A DNA stretch of 64,000 nt from NCBI GenBank assembly GCA_017543335.1, contig JAFYGE010000086.1, positions 1 to 64,000 of the forward strand. The letters are read 5' to 3'. The stretch is from Ruminococcus sp. (GTDB lineage Bacteria > Bacillota > Clostridia > Oscillospirales > Ruminococcaceae). Below the pieces are notes generated by a model. That model ran no database searches and was not told the origin of the DNA. It saw only the letters and a program-made list of their open reading frames with translations. How positions within the stretch are numbered: the stretch's first letter is position 1; each line of letters starts with the position of its first letter. Shown piece by piece: positions 36,720 to 45,375 of the stretch. The translations under genes were made by a program, and so were the position numbers.

Positions 36720-37781
36720 TTGAAACATAACATCATCTTCTCTGTCCATATAATAATAGTGATATTCATAGGTCTTTTAGGCTCTTACGCAACTCAGACT
36801 TTCTTAAAAGATAATTCATATGAAGAAACGACTTTCCCTAAAAGCAGTAATTCGTCAGATGCTGTATATCTCTCTGCTCAGGAAGAAAATCCTTTTGACA
36901 TTATGAGCTTTGTTGATACTGACACTTTAGCTCCGCTAAACACCTATAATGACATATATATAGGAGAAGTAAGGCTAACAGAACTTGTTGAGATTTTTTT
37001 CAAATACCTGAGCCGATATTCCGAGGAAACTGCTTTTTCAGCTCCGGCTGACAAAAAAATCTCTGAATCTATATTCATTGACGACAAAAGAAATATTTTG
37101 ATAAAGGAATTCAAATATTACAATCCGCTCGGCGAACTTCGCTGCTTCGATTTTCTTTACAATGCTCCCAACTCAGAGCTTGTATATATAAATTTCTATG
37201 ACAATAAAAAAAGTCAGCTAAAAGGCTCTGAGATCGAAAAAAGTCTGAATCGCATGGACAGCTATGTAAGCGGCTTCGTAGAAGGACTTCGCAATGAATT
37301 CTCAGATTACGATTTCTATGGCTATCTTAGCGATATGCTCGATAATAATGATACTCCCGATTTATACATAGACTGTAGCAGTCAAAATAAAGAAGAACAA
37401 TTAAATAAATGGAACAACTCTCTCAGCTTACTTACTTCTGTAACATCATATGAAAACAATTCTGATATAGATAATCCTCTGCTTCTTTTTTTAGTGCATT
37501 TCGCTATCCCATCATCTATCGAAATGATGAACTATCAGTATATGTCTGTTTATTTCACCAATAATATAATCTATAAACTTGAAAATCGTTATTACGAAGA
37601 ATTAACTTACGGAAATATTGAAACTACTGACCCATTTCATACCACATATGCTTCCTACAATGGCAGGATATATCAGACTCTTCAGCTATATGGAAGAAAT
37701 AAAGTAACGATAATATATAATCTTAAATCAAATATTGTTGAGGGACTTATTTCTGAAAGCTCCTCATTTATCCATTATTAA
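36720..37781 (+). CDS. Membrane-anchored protein of unknown function, paralog 2 of the TCS operon
   Basis: 353 residues, TTG start at 36720 behind AAGGAGG. One N-terminal helix (about 5-24) precedes a Ser-rich stretch and an extracellular domain homologous to the previous protein. Shared features are FDIMSFVDTDT, KYYNPLGELRCFDFLY and a C-terminus with VTIIYNLKSNIVEGL. It has an extra insert around 215-235. It ends the operon at a strong terminator. Its position suggests an accessory or target of the two-component system. Confidence 0.8.
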   Translation: MKHNIIFSVHIIIVIFIGLLGSYATQTFLKDNSYEETTFPKSSNSSDAVYLSAQEENPFDIMSFVDTDTLAPLNTYNDIYIGEVRLTELVEIFFKYLSRYSEETAFSAPADKKISESIFIDDKRNILIKEFKYYNPLGELRCFDFLYNAPNSELVYINFYDNKKSQLKGSEIEKSLNRMDSYVSGFVEGLRNEFSDYDFYGYLSDMLDNNDTPDLYIDCSSQNKEEQLNKWNNSLSLLTSVTSYENNSDIDNPLLLFLVHFAIPSSIEMMNYQYMSVYFTNNIIYKLENRYYEELTYGNIETTDPFHTTYASYNGRIYQTLQLYGRNKVTIIYNLKSNIVEGLISESSSFIHY

Positions 37782-37784
37782 AAA

Positions 37785-37811
37785 AGCCGCATTTCAAAAT
37801 GAAATGCGGCT
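37785..37811. terminator. Bidirectional terminator between the TCS operon and metK
   Basis: An 11-base perfect stem (37785-37795 with 37801-37811) with a 5-base loop lies between convergent genes. Six A precede it, which read as a T-run for metK. Confidence 0.88.
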
Positions 37812-37830
37812 CAACTTTTATATCATATAA

Positions 37831-39015
37831 TTATGCGAGTGCAGCCTTTAATGCTTCAACCTTATCAGTTTTCTCCCAAGCAACACCAAGATCCTCACGT
37901 CCCATATGTCCGTAAGCAGCGAGCTGTCTGTACTGTGGCTTTCTGAGATCGAGCATTTCAATTATAGCTGTAGGTCTGAGGTCGAATACCTTTGATACTG
38001 CGGCTGAAAGCTTGTCCTCATCGACCTTTCCTGTTCCGAATGTATCAACAAGTATTGAGATTGGCTTTGCTACGCCGATAGCGTAAGAGAGCTGTACTTC
38101 ACACTTATCTGCAAATCCGGCAGCAACAATGTTCTTTGCGATATATCTTGCAGCATACGCAGCACTGCGGTCAACCTTCGTCGGATCCTTACCGCTGAAA
38201 GCTCCGCCGCCGTGTCTTGAATATCCGCCGTATGTATCAACAATGATCTTACGGCCTGTAAGTCCGCTGTCTCCCTGAGGACCGCCGACAACGAAACGAC
38301 CTGTAGGATTGATGAATATCTTGGTATTCTCGTCAAAGAGCTCCTTTGGAATTATAGGACGAATAACAATGTCCTCAATGTCCTTGCGGAGCTGATCGAG
38401 GCTTATATCAGCAGAATGCTGTGAAGATACAACAACAGCATCGATACGTACCGGTTTGCCGTTATCATATTCAACAGTTACCTGTGTCTTACCATCAGGA
38501 CGGAGATAACGGAGTGTACCGTCTTTTCTTACTTCTGTAAGTCTGAGAGCGAGCTTGTGTGCAAGTGAGATCGGGAGCGGCATAAGCTCATGAGTCTCAT
38601 TGCAGGCATATCCGAACATGATACCCTGATCTCCGGCACCATTTGAAAGACCGTCGTTCTCGTTGTTTTCCTCACGATACTCAAAAGCCTCGTTTACGCC
38701 CATAGCGATATCAGGTGACTGACCGTCAATCGAAGTAAGAACTGCACAAGTATGTGCATCGAAGCCATATTTTGCTCTGTCGTAGCCAATATCAGCTACT
38801 ACTTTACGTGCAATCTTTGGTATATCTATGTCAGCGGTAGTGGTGATCTCACCCATACACATTATCATACCGGTTGTAACAACAGTTTCGCAGGCAACTC
38901 TGCCTAACTTATCCTGTTCGAGAATTGCGTCAAGTACTGCGTCTGAGATCTGGTCACAGATCTTATCTGGATGTCCCTCAGTAACGGACTCTGATGTGAA
39001 AAAGCATTTGCTCAT
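37831..39015 (-). CDS. metK: S-adenosylmethionine synthetase
   Basis: 394-residue MetK, making SAM from methionine and ATP. Signature motifs are [30 protein letters not shown] and [25 protein letters not shown] precedes ATG 39015. It is controlled by a SAM-I riboswitch directly upstream, so synthesis should fall when SAM is plentiful. Confidence 0.97.
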   Translation of the reverse strand: MSKCFFTSESVTEGHPDKICDQISDAVLDAILEQDKLGRVACETVVTTGMIMCMGEITTTADIDIPKIARKVVADIGYDRAKYGFDAHTCAVLTSIDGQSPDIAMGVNEAFEYREENNENDGLSNGAGDQGIMFGYACNETHELMPLPISLAHKLALRLTEVRKDGTLRYLRPDGKTQVTVEYDNGKPVRIDAVVVSSQHSADISLDQLRKDIEDIVIRPIIPKELFDENTKIFINPTGRFVVGGPQGDSGLTGRKIIVDTYGGYSRHGGGAFSGKDPTKVDRSAAYAARYIAKNIVAAGFADKCEVQLSYAIGVAKPISILVDTFGTGKVDEDKLSAAVSKVFDLRPTAIIEMLDLRKPQYRQLAAYGHMGREDLGVAWEKTDKVEALKAALA

Positions 39016-39032
39016 TTTAAAAATTACCTCCT

Positions 39033-39065
39033 AAAAAATAAGAGCATTCCTTACCGGAATGCTCT
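39033..39065 (-). terminator. Riboswitch-controlled terminator of metK
   Basis: On the minus strand a 10-base stem (AGAGCATTCC with GGAATGCTCT) and a 5-base loop are followed by ATTTTTT, between the riboswitch and the metK RBS. Confidence 0.88.
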
Positions 39066-39082
39066 GTTTTTCATCAAAACTC

Positions 39083-39181
39083 CTCATCTTCCGGATAAAC
39101 CGCAGGATTTAGCACCTTGTCTGATTACCAGTCAGGTTGCCGGGCTTCACAGGACCTGTTTCCTCCGCCGCTCTTGATAAG
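39083..39181 (-). promoter_or_regulatory. SAM-I (S-box) riboswitch upstream of metK
   Basis: Read on the minus strand, the S-box blocks appear in order: CTTATCAAGAG, GGAGGAA, CCTGTGAAGCCCGGCAACC, AAGGTGCTAAATCCTGC and GGAAGATGAG. P1 pairs CTTATC with GATGAG. A terminator follows, so it is a transcriptional OFF switch responding to SAM. Confidence 0.96.
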
Positions 39182-39192
39182 GTTATGTGTAT

Positions 39193-39221
39193 ATTATATA
39201 CTTGTTCAAAGGTTTTGTCAA
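39193..39221 (-). promoter_or_regulatory. Consensus promoter of the metK riboswitch transcript
   Basis: On the minus strand, TTGACA (39221-39216), a 17-base spacer and TATAAT (39198-39193). Both are perfect. Confidence 0.88.
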
Positions 39222-39342
39222 TAGGAATCGAAAAATATTTTTTTATTGGCTAAAAAAGTCCGATTTATCGGTATAATCAATGTTAATACAGGTTAACTGA
39301 CAATAATTCCGATCCAAAAGCTGCTTAAAAAAGTGAATATAA

Positions 39343-39467
39343 AACAAACGAGCCTCCTCTTCAGGAAGCTCATCTGCCATGATATAGGGATTATTGGGGA
39401 TTTAAAAATAATTTAATGTTGGGGTAAACATTAAACTACCATGAAAATCAGCTTCGGGATTTCTCCC
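39343..39467 (-). ncRNA. Candidate small RNA between the second TCS and metK
   Basis: The 450-base gap between metK's promoter and the kinase gene has no convincing coding frame. On the minus strand a possible promoter (39479-39474) is followed by GGGAGAAATCCC, a perfect 9-base hairpin (39412-39420 with 39427-39435, loop GGGGTA), and a terminator-like stem (39350-39357 with 39364-39371) before a T-rich run. The 5' segment GAAGCTGATTTTC can also pair with GCAGATGAGCTTC, overlapping the terminator stem. I recognise no known RNA family. Confidence 0.4.
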
Positions 39468-39473
39468 TCAGCA

Positions 39474-39504
39474 ATTATAGTATACCCTACTAATGTGTTC
39501 ATTT
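39474..39504 (-). promoter_or_regulatory. Possible promoter of the candidate small RNA, with shared 13-base element
   Basis: A minus-strand TATAAT (39479-39474) lacks a good -35. The 13-base element AATGTGTTCATTT (plus-strand reading, 39492-39504) lies 12 bases upstream and recurs exactly at 41831-41843. Confidence 0.42.
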
Positions 39505-39632
39505 TGTGATAGAATTATTAAAATTCAGTTAATATTCAAGGCTTTTTGTGCCGAAATACAGGGAATATCGTGTTTTTTATCACATATAAACATATGATAT
39601 TCATATGACCTTTTTTAAAGCTCGTTAGAAAT

Positions 39633-41063
39633 TCATGTTTTAATAATAAACCAGAACGTCGAGCCTTTTCCAAGAGTACTCTTTACGCCATAATCGTAAT
39701 TGTGGAGTTTGAGTACCGCTTTAACTATTGAAAGTCCAAGACCAGTGCCGACTACCTCACGCTTGTGGTTCTCAGAGCGATAATATTTATCAAAAATGAG
39801 CTTTATTTTCTCTTCTTCTATACCGTCACCGGTATCTTCAACTTCGATCAGAACTCCCTCAGGCTTATTGATCTGCCGCACAAACACCTGCTTATCCTTA
39901 CCTGTATAATTTATCGCATTATTTATAAGGTTGTATATGACCTGCTCTATTTTCACAACATCACAGCATACCTTAACATCCTCATCAGGTGTAAAATGTA
40001 TCGTATACCCCTGTTTTTCGGATATTCCTTTGAAGCGGTCAATTATTTCGCTGAGTTTTCCGCTTATGCCGAACTCTGTAGGATTCAGCTTCTGTCTGCC
40101 GCTTTCGAGCTTTGAAAGGTCGAATATATCGTTGACAAGAAGTGCGAGACGGTCAGTTTCATTGATTATTATTTCAAGATGCTCATTACGCTTAACAGGA
40201 TTGTCACCCGAAAGGTCACGTATCATCTCAGCATAAGCTTTCAGCATAGTAAGCGGAGTTCTCAGGTCATGAGAAACATTCGCTATAAGGTCTCTCTGCA
40301 TGGTATCAACTCTTGAAAGCTCCTCTTCAGCGTACGTCAGAGTATCCGCCAGCATCTTAGATTCAAGGTATCCCCTACCGTCAAATTTGGTATCGAAGTC
40401 ACCTTTTGCGAGTTTTTCAGCTGATTTTGTGATCCTCGTTATAGGTCGAGCTATTATTCTTGAAAGGAAGAGCGATATTATAAACGCTATAACTATAAGA
40501 AATGCCGTGATTATCATAAGCTGACGCTTTATGATGGACACTGTTGAGCCTACAGGTACAAGTGCCGCATTAAGAAGCAAAAATCCGTCCGGCTTATCAG
40601 GGTCACCAAGAACACACCCATACAAAAGCATATTATAATGTGTGCGTGGATTAGTCATCCTGTATCTTATCTCTTTATCGTCACTTTTGATTATATCAGT
40701 TATATAAGTAAATGTGGTATTTTCACGTCCGTGTATAAGGCAATCTCCGAGGACATTTTCAGAATACAGCGATCTTCCGTATCTGTCAAGGACTTCAACA
40801 CAAAGATCGTTTTCCACAGCTTCTTCACTGAGCAGTTCACGGAATTCCTTTTTGTCCATAGTTGTATACGAGTCCGAAATCTTCTTTGCACAATCAGCAG
40901 CGTCTCTGACCTTCATTCCCTCGTAAAATTTTTCAAGGAATAATATCTGGAAAGTCCATAGCAGGACGAATACAACAATAGTAAACAGGATAAAATACAT
41001 CCATATCTTGAATTTTAACGGTATCCTGCTGTTGAAACTCTTTGCTTTCTTAATTAGCTTCAA
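39633..41063 (-). CDS. Membrane sensor histidine kinase (second TCS)
   Basis: 476 residues. TM1 is at about 19-43, an extracellular sensor at 45-175 and TM2 at about 180-202, followed by HAMP. The HisKA motif has H265 (ANVSHDLRTPLTMLKAY). The ATPase domain has NLINNAINYTG, DTGDGIEEEK and GTGLGLSIV. The start appears to be TTG 41063, overlapping the regulator's 3' end by 14 bases, with a GAGG about 15 bases upstream; the spacing is long, so the start is uncertain. Build is like PhoR/WalK-type envelope sensors. The signal is unknown. Confidence 0.9.
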   Translation of the reverse strand: MKLIKKAKSFNSRIPLKFKIWMYFILFTIVVFVLLWTFQILFLEKFYEGMKVRDAADCAKKISDSYTTMDKKEFRELLSEEAVENDLCVEVLDRYGRSLYSENVLGDCLIHGRENTTFTYITDIIKSDDKEIRYRMTNPRTHYNMLLYGCVLGDPDKPDGFLLLNAALVPVGSTVSIIKRQLMIITAFLIVIAFIISLFLSRIIARPITRITKSAEKLAKGDFDTKFDGRGYLESKMLADTLTYAEEELSRVDTMQRDLIANVSHDLRTPLTMLKAYAEMIRDLSGDNPVKRNEHLEIIINETDRLALLVNDIFDLSKLESGRQKLNPTEFGISGKLSEIIDRFKGISEKQGYTIHFTPDEDVKVCCDVVKIEQVIYNLINNAINYTGKDKQVFVRQINKPEGVLIEVEDTGDGIEEEKIKLIFDKYYRSENHKREVVGTGLGLSIVKAVLKLHNYDYGVKSTLGKGSTFWFIIKT

Positions 41064-41727
41064 ACTTATATCCCATTCCTCTCAGTGTAACGATAAACTT
41101 TCTGTACTCCCCAAGACTGTTTCTGAGCATTTTTATGTGAGTATCAACAGTTCGGTCGTCACCAAAGAAATCATATCCCCAAACTTCTTCAAGGAGCTTG
41201 TCCCTTGAAAGAGCTATATTCTTGTTTTTTACAAGATAGAACAGAAGGTCGTACTCCTTTGGAGTCATAGAAGCTTTTTCTCCATTAACATAGACCTCTC
41301 TGCCGGATATATCAACATCAAGTCCCTCAAACACGTATCTGTCAGGCTGAGAAGTTTCAGCAGGTCTCGAATTCCGCTTCAGCACAACTTTCACTCTCGC
41401 CATGAGCTCCTTTGGAGAAAACGGTTTTACTACGTAATCATCCACTCCTATCTCAAATCCAAAGAGCTTATCGTACTCTTCGCCTCTTGCGGACAGCATT
41501 ATCACAGGGATATGCTTGGTTTTGTGTATCTCCTTGCAAGCGGAATATCCGTCAAGGCGAGGCATCATTACATCCATTATGATAAGATCATAGTCATTAT
41601 TATGACATAAACTTACCGCTTCCATGCCGTTTTCAGCCTCAGTAACCTCAAAGCCTTCAAATTCAGCGTATTCCCTAACCACTTTTCGTATATTTATCTC
41701 ATCGTCTACTACAAGAATATGTGCCAT
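41050..41727 (-). CDS. OmpR/PhoB-family response regulator (second TCS)
   Basis: 225 residues. The receiver (1-120) has LVVDDE, phospho-acceptor D52 (LIIMDVMMPRLDG), the S of MLSARG and the lysine of VVKPFSPKEL. The winged helix (about 130-222) has MTPKEYDLLFYLVKN and RTVDTHIKMLRNSLG. RBS GGAGG precedes ATG 41727. It is divergent from the second EAL gene. The 13-base element in its promoter region, repeated beyond the kinase gene, is a candidate binding site. Confidence 0.93.
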   Translation of the reverse strand: MAHILVVDDEINIRKVVREYAEFEGFEVTEAENGMEAVSLCHNNDYDLIIMDVMMPRLDGYSACKEIHKTKHIPVIMLSARGEEYDKLFGFEIGVDDYVVKPFSPKELMARVKVVLKRNSRPAETSQPDRYVFEGLDVDISGREVYVNGEKASMTPKEYDLLFYLVKNKNIALSRDKLLEEVWGYDFFGDDRTVDTHIKMLRNSLGEYRKFIVTLRGMGYKFEAN

Positions 41728-41809
41728 AGATCATACCTCCGTTTTTCTTTGAAACAGAACCGGTTTCATAACACAATAATACATATCAGCTCTGTTCTTT
41801 TATATTACT

Positions 41810-41843
41810 ATTATAACATTTTATCATGCAAATGTGTTCATTT
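41810..41843 (-). promoter_or_regulatory. Possible promoter of the second TCS with shared 13-base element
   Basis: A minus-strand TATAAT (41815-41810) has a poor -35. AATGTGTTCATTT (plus-strand reading, 41831-41843) lies 15 bases upstream of the -10, where an activator could bind. Confidence 0.45.
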
Positions 41844-41907
41844 CATGAAAAATTCTTGTTCTTTCCGGTCAAGTTTATCAAAAATGTATCCGATGTGTAA
41901 AATTCAG

Positions 41908-41936
41908 TTGACATTTTCAGTAAAATTTGCTATAAT
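41908..41936 (+). promoter_or_regulatory. Consensus promoter of the second EAL gene
   Basis: TTGACA (41908-41913), a 17-base spacer and TATAAT (41931-41936). Both are perfect. Confidence 0.88.
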
Positions 41937-41969
41937 ATAATTGATATTTTTGTTTAGGAGGCGGTCACT

Positions 41970-44189
41970 TTGAAAAAGAATACTTTCAACCCTTTGGCAG
42001 CGACTCTCGTTATCACAGCCGCCACCGCAGTTGTCGTAGCTTATTGCTTCTACTTCCCTGAGCAGGCAATGCCTACTATCATCGTCTATGTTTCTTCTAT
42101 CATATTCATGTCTATCATACTAGCTCTTATAAGCTGGATATACAAAAGATATGGAAGCTCTGTCGGAGAATCGGAGATAGTCAAGATAACTGAAGACCTC
42201 AATACTGAGATGATGATCTGGAGCGACGATTTCTCATATATCTTCATGAACAGAAAAATCCGTGATCTTCTCGGAGTTTCTGATGACGACTCCAATAAAA
42301 AATCCGCCGTTCTCAAAGCTTTCGGTATGAATTCCCACGACAACGGTGAATTTGAAAAAATAATAGGCAACCAGTCATATGAGGCAAGATTCAAGAATTC
42401 AGCCGGCAGTATCACCTCTATAGCGTGGAGTACTTCTCTTGTCAAAAAAAGAAAAAAGCACTCGCTTTACCTGAGTACCGGTTTCAACCTGACCGAAATA
42501 AAGAAGATGAAAGTCAACCTTGCAAGTGCAAACGACTTCTTCAATTCCTCAATGGAGCTCGCAGAAATAGGCGTTATCATGAGCTCAGACAGAAAAAATT
42601 TCCGTGCTTCACCGGAAATGATAAGAATGCTCGGACTAAAAAACAGTGCCATAACTTTAAGTGAATTTCGGTCACTCGTTCATCCTAACGACAGGCTACA
42701 GTTCGACAGTGCCGTAAAATCAAAAGACACTTCCGAAGTTAAGAGCATCGAAATGCGTATAAAGTCAGTCGGCGGAGTCTACCGCTGGTACTCATACCGC
42801 TATAAGTCGATAAAAGGTACCGACAACACCCTGCCTCTCTTCGGAGGAGCTATACTCGACATTACTCAGGAACACGAAAAGGACATCCTCATCGAACGTC
42901 TCGCTTATATAGATGAGGTCACCGAGATCGCTAACCGCAATAAACTTATGGACGCCGGTCAGGAGATATACGATACCTGCCACCTCCTTGATTACTCATA
43001 CTGGATAATAGTCCTCGATATCGACCGCTTCCATATCATAAACGATACCTGCGGCTACAAGAACGGTAACTACGTTTTGAAAAATTTCGCTCATATCCTC
43101 TATAAATTCGTTACTCCCGGAGGACTTGCCGCAAGAGTCAGCGGAGATAATTTCGCTCTTATCCTAAAAGACTACGGCGATAATGAGCTCCCTATCCGTA
43201 CAGTTCGTTCCATTCAGGAGGAATTCGCTCAGCTCGCTGTCGACGAGCTCGCTTCAATTAACCTGAACTGCTCAGCCGGATATTCCAGAATGCCGGACGA
43301 CGGAAGCTCATTCCTCGATGTTATGGAGCACGCAGAGTTTGCCCTCAAATCCAGCACAGGAAATCAGGGCGTTATATGTGCTTATGAGCCAAGTATGCAC
43401 GACTCTATCATCGGTAATACCGAACTTGAAAAAGCTCTCGGACTTGCTATTGAAAATAACGAGCTCCAGCTATTCTATCAACCTAAGATCAATCTTGCTA
43501 CCGGCAAACTAATGGGCGTTGAGGCTCTTATCCGCTGGATAAAGCCGGACGGCTCTATCATCAGTCCGGACGCTTTCGTGCCTATCGCTGAAAGAAGCCA
43601 CCTTATCAGTAAGATAAGTGAGTTCGTACTCAATGAGGGCTGCCGTCAGAATAAGCTATGGCAGAAAATGGGCTACCCTAATATTGTAATGTCCATAAAT
43701 TTCACCTCTGCCGACTTCTATCAGTCGGACTTGAAAGAAAAAGTCTTTGACGCTCTTGCTAAATCCGGTCTTGAACCTCAGTGGCTTGAAGTAGAACTCA
43801 CAGAAAGTCTTGCACTCAACGATATAGATTTTGCTGTTTCTCAGATGAACAAGCTTCGTGAACTCGGAGTAAAACTCGCTATGGACGATTTCGGTACAGG
43901 TTATTCGTCACTGAGCTATCTCCAGATACTCCCGATAACTCTGCTCAAACTCGACCGCTCTTTCATAACCGATATCGAACACGATAATATCGCTTACGAA
44001 ATAGTTTCAGCTGTCATAAGAATAGCAAAGTCCAAAAAGATCGAAACTATCGCAGAGGGTATCGAAAATAACGTTCAGGAGTCTATACTCCGAATGGCAG
44101 GATGTGATTATGCTCAGGGATTCCTATACGGAAAACCTATGCCGCCGGAAAAGCTTCAGGACTTTTTTGACGAAAATATGAAAAAATAA
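41970..44189 (+). CDS. Membrane-bound PAS-GGDEF-EAL protein, predicted c-di-GMP phosphodiesterase
   Basis: 739 residues. Two N-terminal helices (about 9-28 and 35-57) are followed by two PAS-like regions (about 75-175 and 185-300). The GGDEF domain (305-475) has its motif degraded to SGDNF (391-395). The EAL domain (485-735) keeps E518 of VEALIRW, the asparagine of INFTSAD, VELTES, MDDFGTGYSS, the lysine of LKLDRS, IAEGIEN and YAQGFLYGKP. It should hydrolyse c-di-GMP, with the GGDEF fold perhaps sensing GTP. The start is TTG 41970, behind AGGAGG. Confidence 0.92.
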   Translation: MKKNTFNPLAATLVITAATAVVVAYCFYFPEQAMPTIIVYVSSIIFMSIILALISWIYKRYGSSVGESEIVKITEDLNTEMMIWSDDFSYIFMNRKIRDLLGVSDDDSNKKSAVLKAFGMNSHDNGEFEKIIGNQSYEARFKNSAGSITSIAWSTSLVKKRKKHSLYLSTGFNLTEIKKMKVNLASANDFFNSSMELAEIGVIMSSDRKNFRASPEMIRMLGLKNSAITLSEFRSLVHPNDRLQFDSAVKSKDTSEVKSIEMRIKSVGGVYRWYSYRYKSIKGTDNTLPLFGGAILDITQEHEKDILIERLAYIDEVTEIANRNKLMDAGQEIYDTCHLLDYSYWIIVLDIDRFHIINDTCGYKNGNYVLKNFAHILYKFVTPGGLAARVSGDNFALILKDYGDNELPIRTVRSIQEEFAQLAVDELASINLNCSAGYSRMPDDGSSFLDVMEHAEFALKSSTGNQGVICAYEPSMHDSIIGNTELEKALGLAIENNELQLFYQPKINLATGKLMGVEALIRWIKPDGSIISPDAFVPIAERSHLISKISEFVLNEGCRQNKLWQKMGYPNIVMSINFTSADFYQSDLKEKVFDALAKSGLEPQWLEVELTESLALNDIDFAVSQMNKLRELGVKLAMDDFGTGYSSLSYLQILPITLLKLDRSFITDIEHDNIAYEIVSAVIRIAKSKKIETIAEGIENNVQESILRMAGCDYAQGFLYGKPMPPEKLQDFFDENMKK

Positions 44190-44232
44190 TACCGCTTTAT
44201 TCACATAATTTTTTAAACGGAGGTATATTATT

Positions 44233-45315
44233 ATGAAAAGAAGAATAGGCATTCTTACAAGCGGCGGCGACTGTCCCGGACTTAACGCTACTATACGTGG
44301 TGTTGCAAAAGCTTGCTACGAAAGATTCGGTGAGGACAATGTTGAGATAGTCGGCATCTCAAACGGCTACTACGGACTCATAAACAACCTGTGTAAGGAT
44401 ATGTCTCCTTCCTCGTTCTCAGGCATACTCACTCAGGGCGGCACTATCTTCGGTACAAAGCGTCAGCCGTTCAAAATGATGCAGATAATCGGCGATGATA
44501 ATGTCGACAAAGTGAAAAATATGAAGGAGACTTACAAAAAACAGAAGCTCGATTGTCTCCTTACCCTCGGCGGAAACGGTACTCACAAAACTTCTAAGCT
44601 CCTTGCTGATGAAGGACTCAACGTTATCGGTCTGCCAAAGACAATCGATAACGATATTTACGGTACTGACGTTACTTTCGGTTTCCACACCGCTGTCGAC
44701 ATCGCTACAGATGTTATCGACCGTCTTCACACTACAGCCGCAAGCCACTCCAGAATCCTCGTTTGCGAGATAATGGGAAATAAAGCAGGTTGGCTCACAC
44801 TCAATGCAGGTATCGCCGGTGGAGCTGACATAATCATCATCCCTGAGATACCTTACGACATCGACAAGGTCTGTGACGCTGTTATGGCAAGAAGTGCTTC
44901 GGGAAAGACTTTCTCGATCCTCGCTGTTGCTGAGGGGGCTTTCGATATAAATGAAGCTAAAATGAAGAAAAAGGAAAGAGCTAAAAAACGTGCTGAAGCA
45001 GGTATAATTACTGCTACAAGCCGTATAGCTGCTCAGATACAGGCAAATACCGGTATGGAGGCAAGAGTTTGCGTCCCCGGACATATGCTCCGTGGAGGTG
45101 CTCCGAGTGCGTATGACCGTGTTCTTTCAACTCAGTTCGGTGTTCACGCCGCTTACCTTATCGCTAAAGAAAAATACGGAAGAACAGTCGCTAAGATTGG
45201 CAACAAAATAACTTCAAATAAACTTGAAGATATCGCAGGCAAAACCAAATTTGTCGATACTGAAAATCATCTCGTTATCGCTGCTCGTGATATCGGAGTT
45301 TCTTTTGGTGACTAA
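44233..45315 (+). CDS. pfkA: 6-phosphofructokinase
   Basis: 360-residue PFK of glycolysis. The N-terminal nucleotide loop is LTSGGDCPGLNA. The donor loop is GGNGT (113-117), and the catalytic loop GLPKTIDND gives K136 and catalytic D139. Glycine at the second signature position is typical of ATP users. Lysine at 136 is typical of PPi enzymes and of the group III ATP-PFKs of actinobacteria. Asn in place of Asp in GGDG is unusual. ATP use is more likely but not certain. RBS CGGAGG precedes ATG 44233. Confidence 0.9.
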   Translation: MKRRIGILTSGGDCPGLNATIRGVAKACYERFGEDNVEIVGISNGYYGLINNLCKDMSPSSFSGILTQGGTIFGTKRQPFKMMQIIGDDNVDKVKNMKETYKKQKLDCLLTLGGNGTHKTSKLLADEGLNVIGLPKTIDNDIYGTDVTFGFHTAVDIATDVIDRLHTTAASHSRILVCEIMGNKAGWLTLNAGIAGGADIIIIPEIPYDIDKVCDAVMARSASGKTFSILAVAEGAFDINEAKMKKKERAKKRAEAGIITATSRIAAQIQANTGMEARVCVPGHMLRGGAPSAYDRVLSTQFGVHAAYLIAKEKYGRTVAKIGNKITSNKLEDIAGKTKFVDTENHLVIAARDIGVSFGD

Positions 45316-45324
45316 GCAATGCTC

Positions 45325-45349
45325 AGGCTGCTGCTGTTTGCGGCAGCCT
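45325..45349 (+). terminator. Possible terminator between pfkA and the ttcA-like gene
   Basis: AGGCTGC pairs with GCAGCCT around an 11-base loop, followed by TTTAATTTTATT. The imperfect T-run may allow read-through into the next gene 27 bases later. Confidence 0.6.
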
Positions 45350-45375
45350 TTAATTTTATTCAGAGGTGAACTTTT

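Noticed and set aside
36279..37781. Cell-surface adhesin or toxin identity for the paralog pair
   Set aside because: No sorting signal, repeat or toxin motif is visible; only membrane anchoring and mutual similarity can be supported.
44419..45084. 221-residue minus-strand frame inside pfkA
   Set aside because: Ser/Cys-rich shadow translation of a clear phosphofructokinase gene; no RBS or family features.
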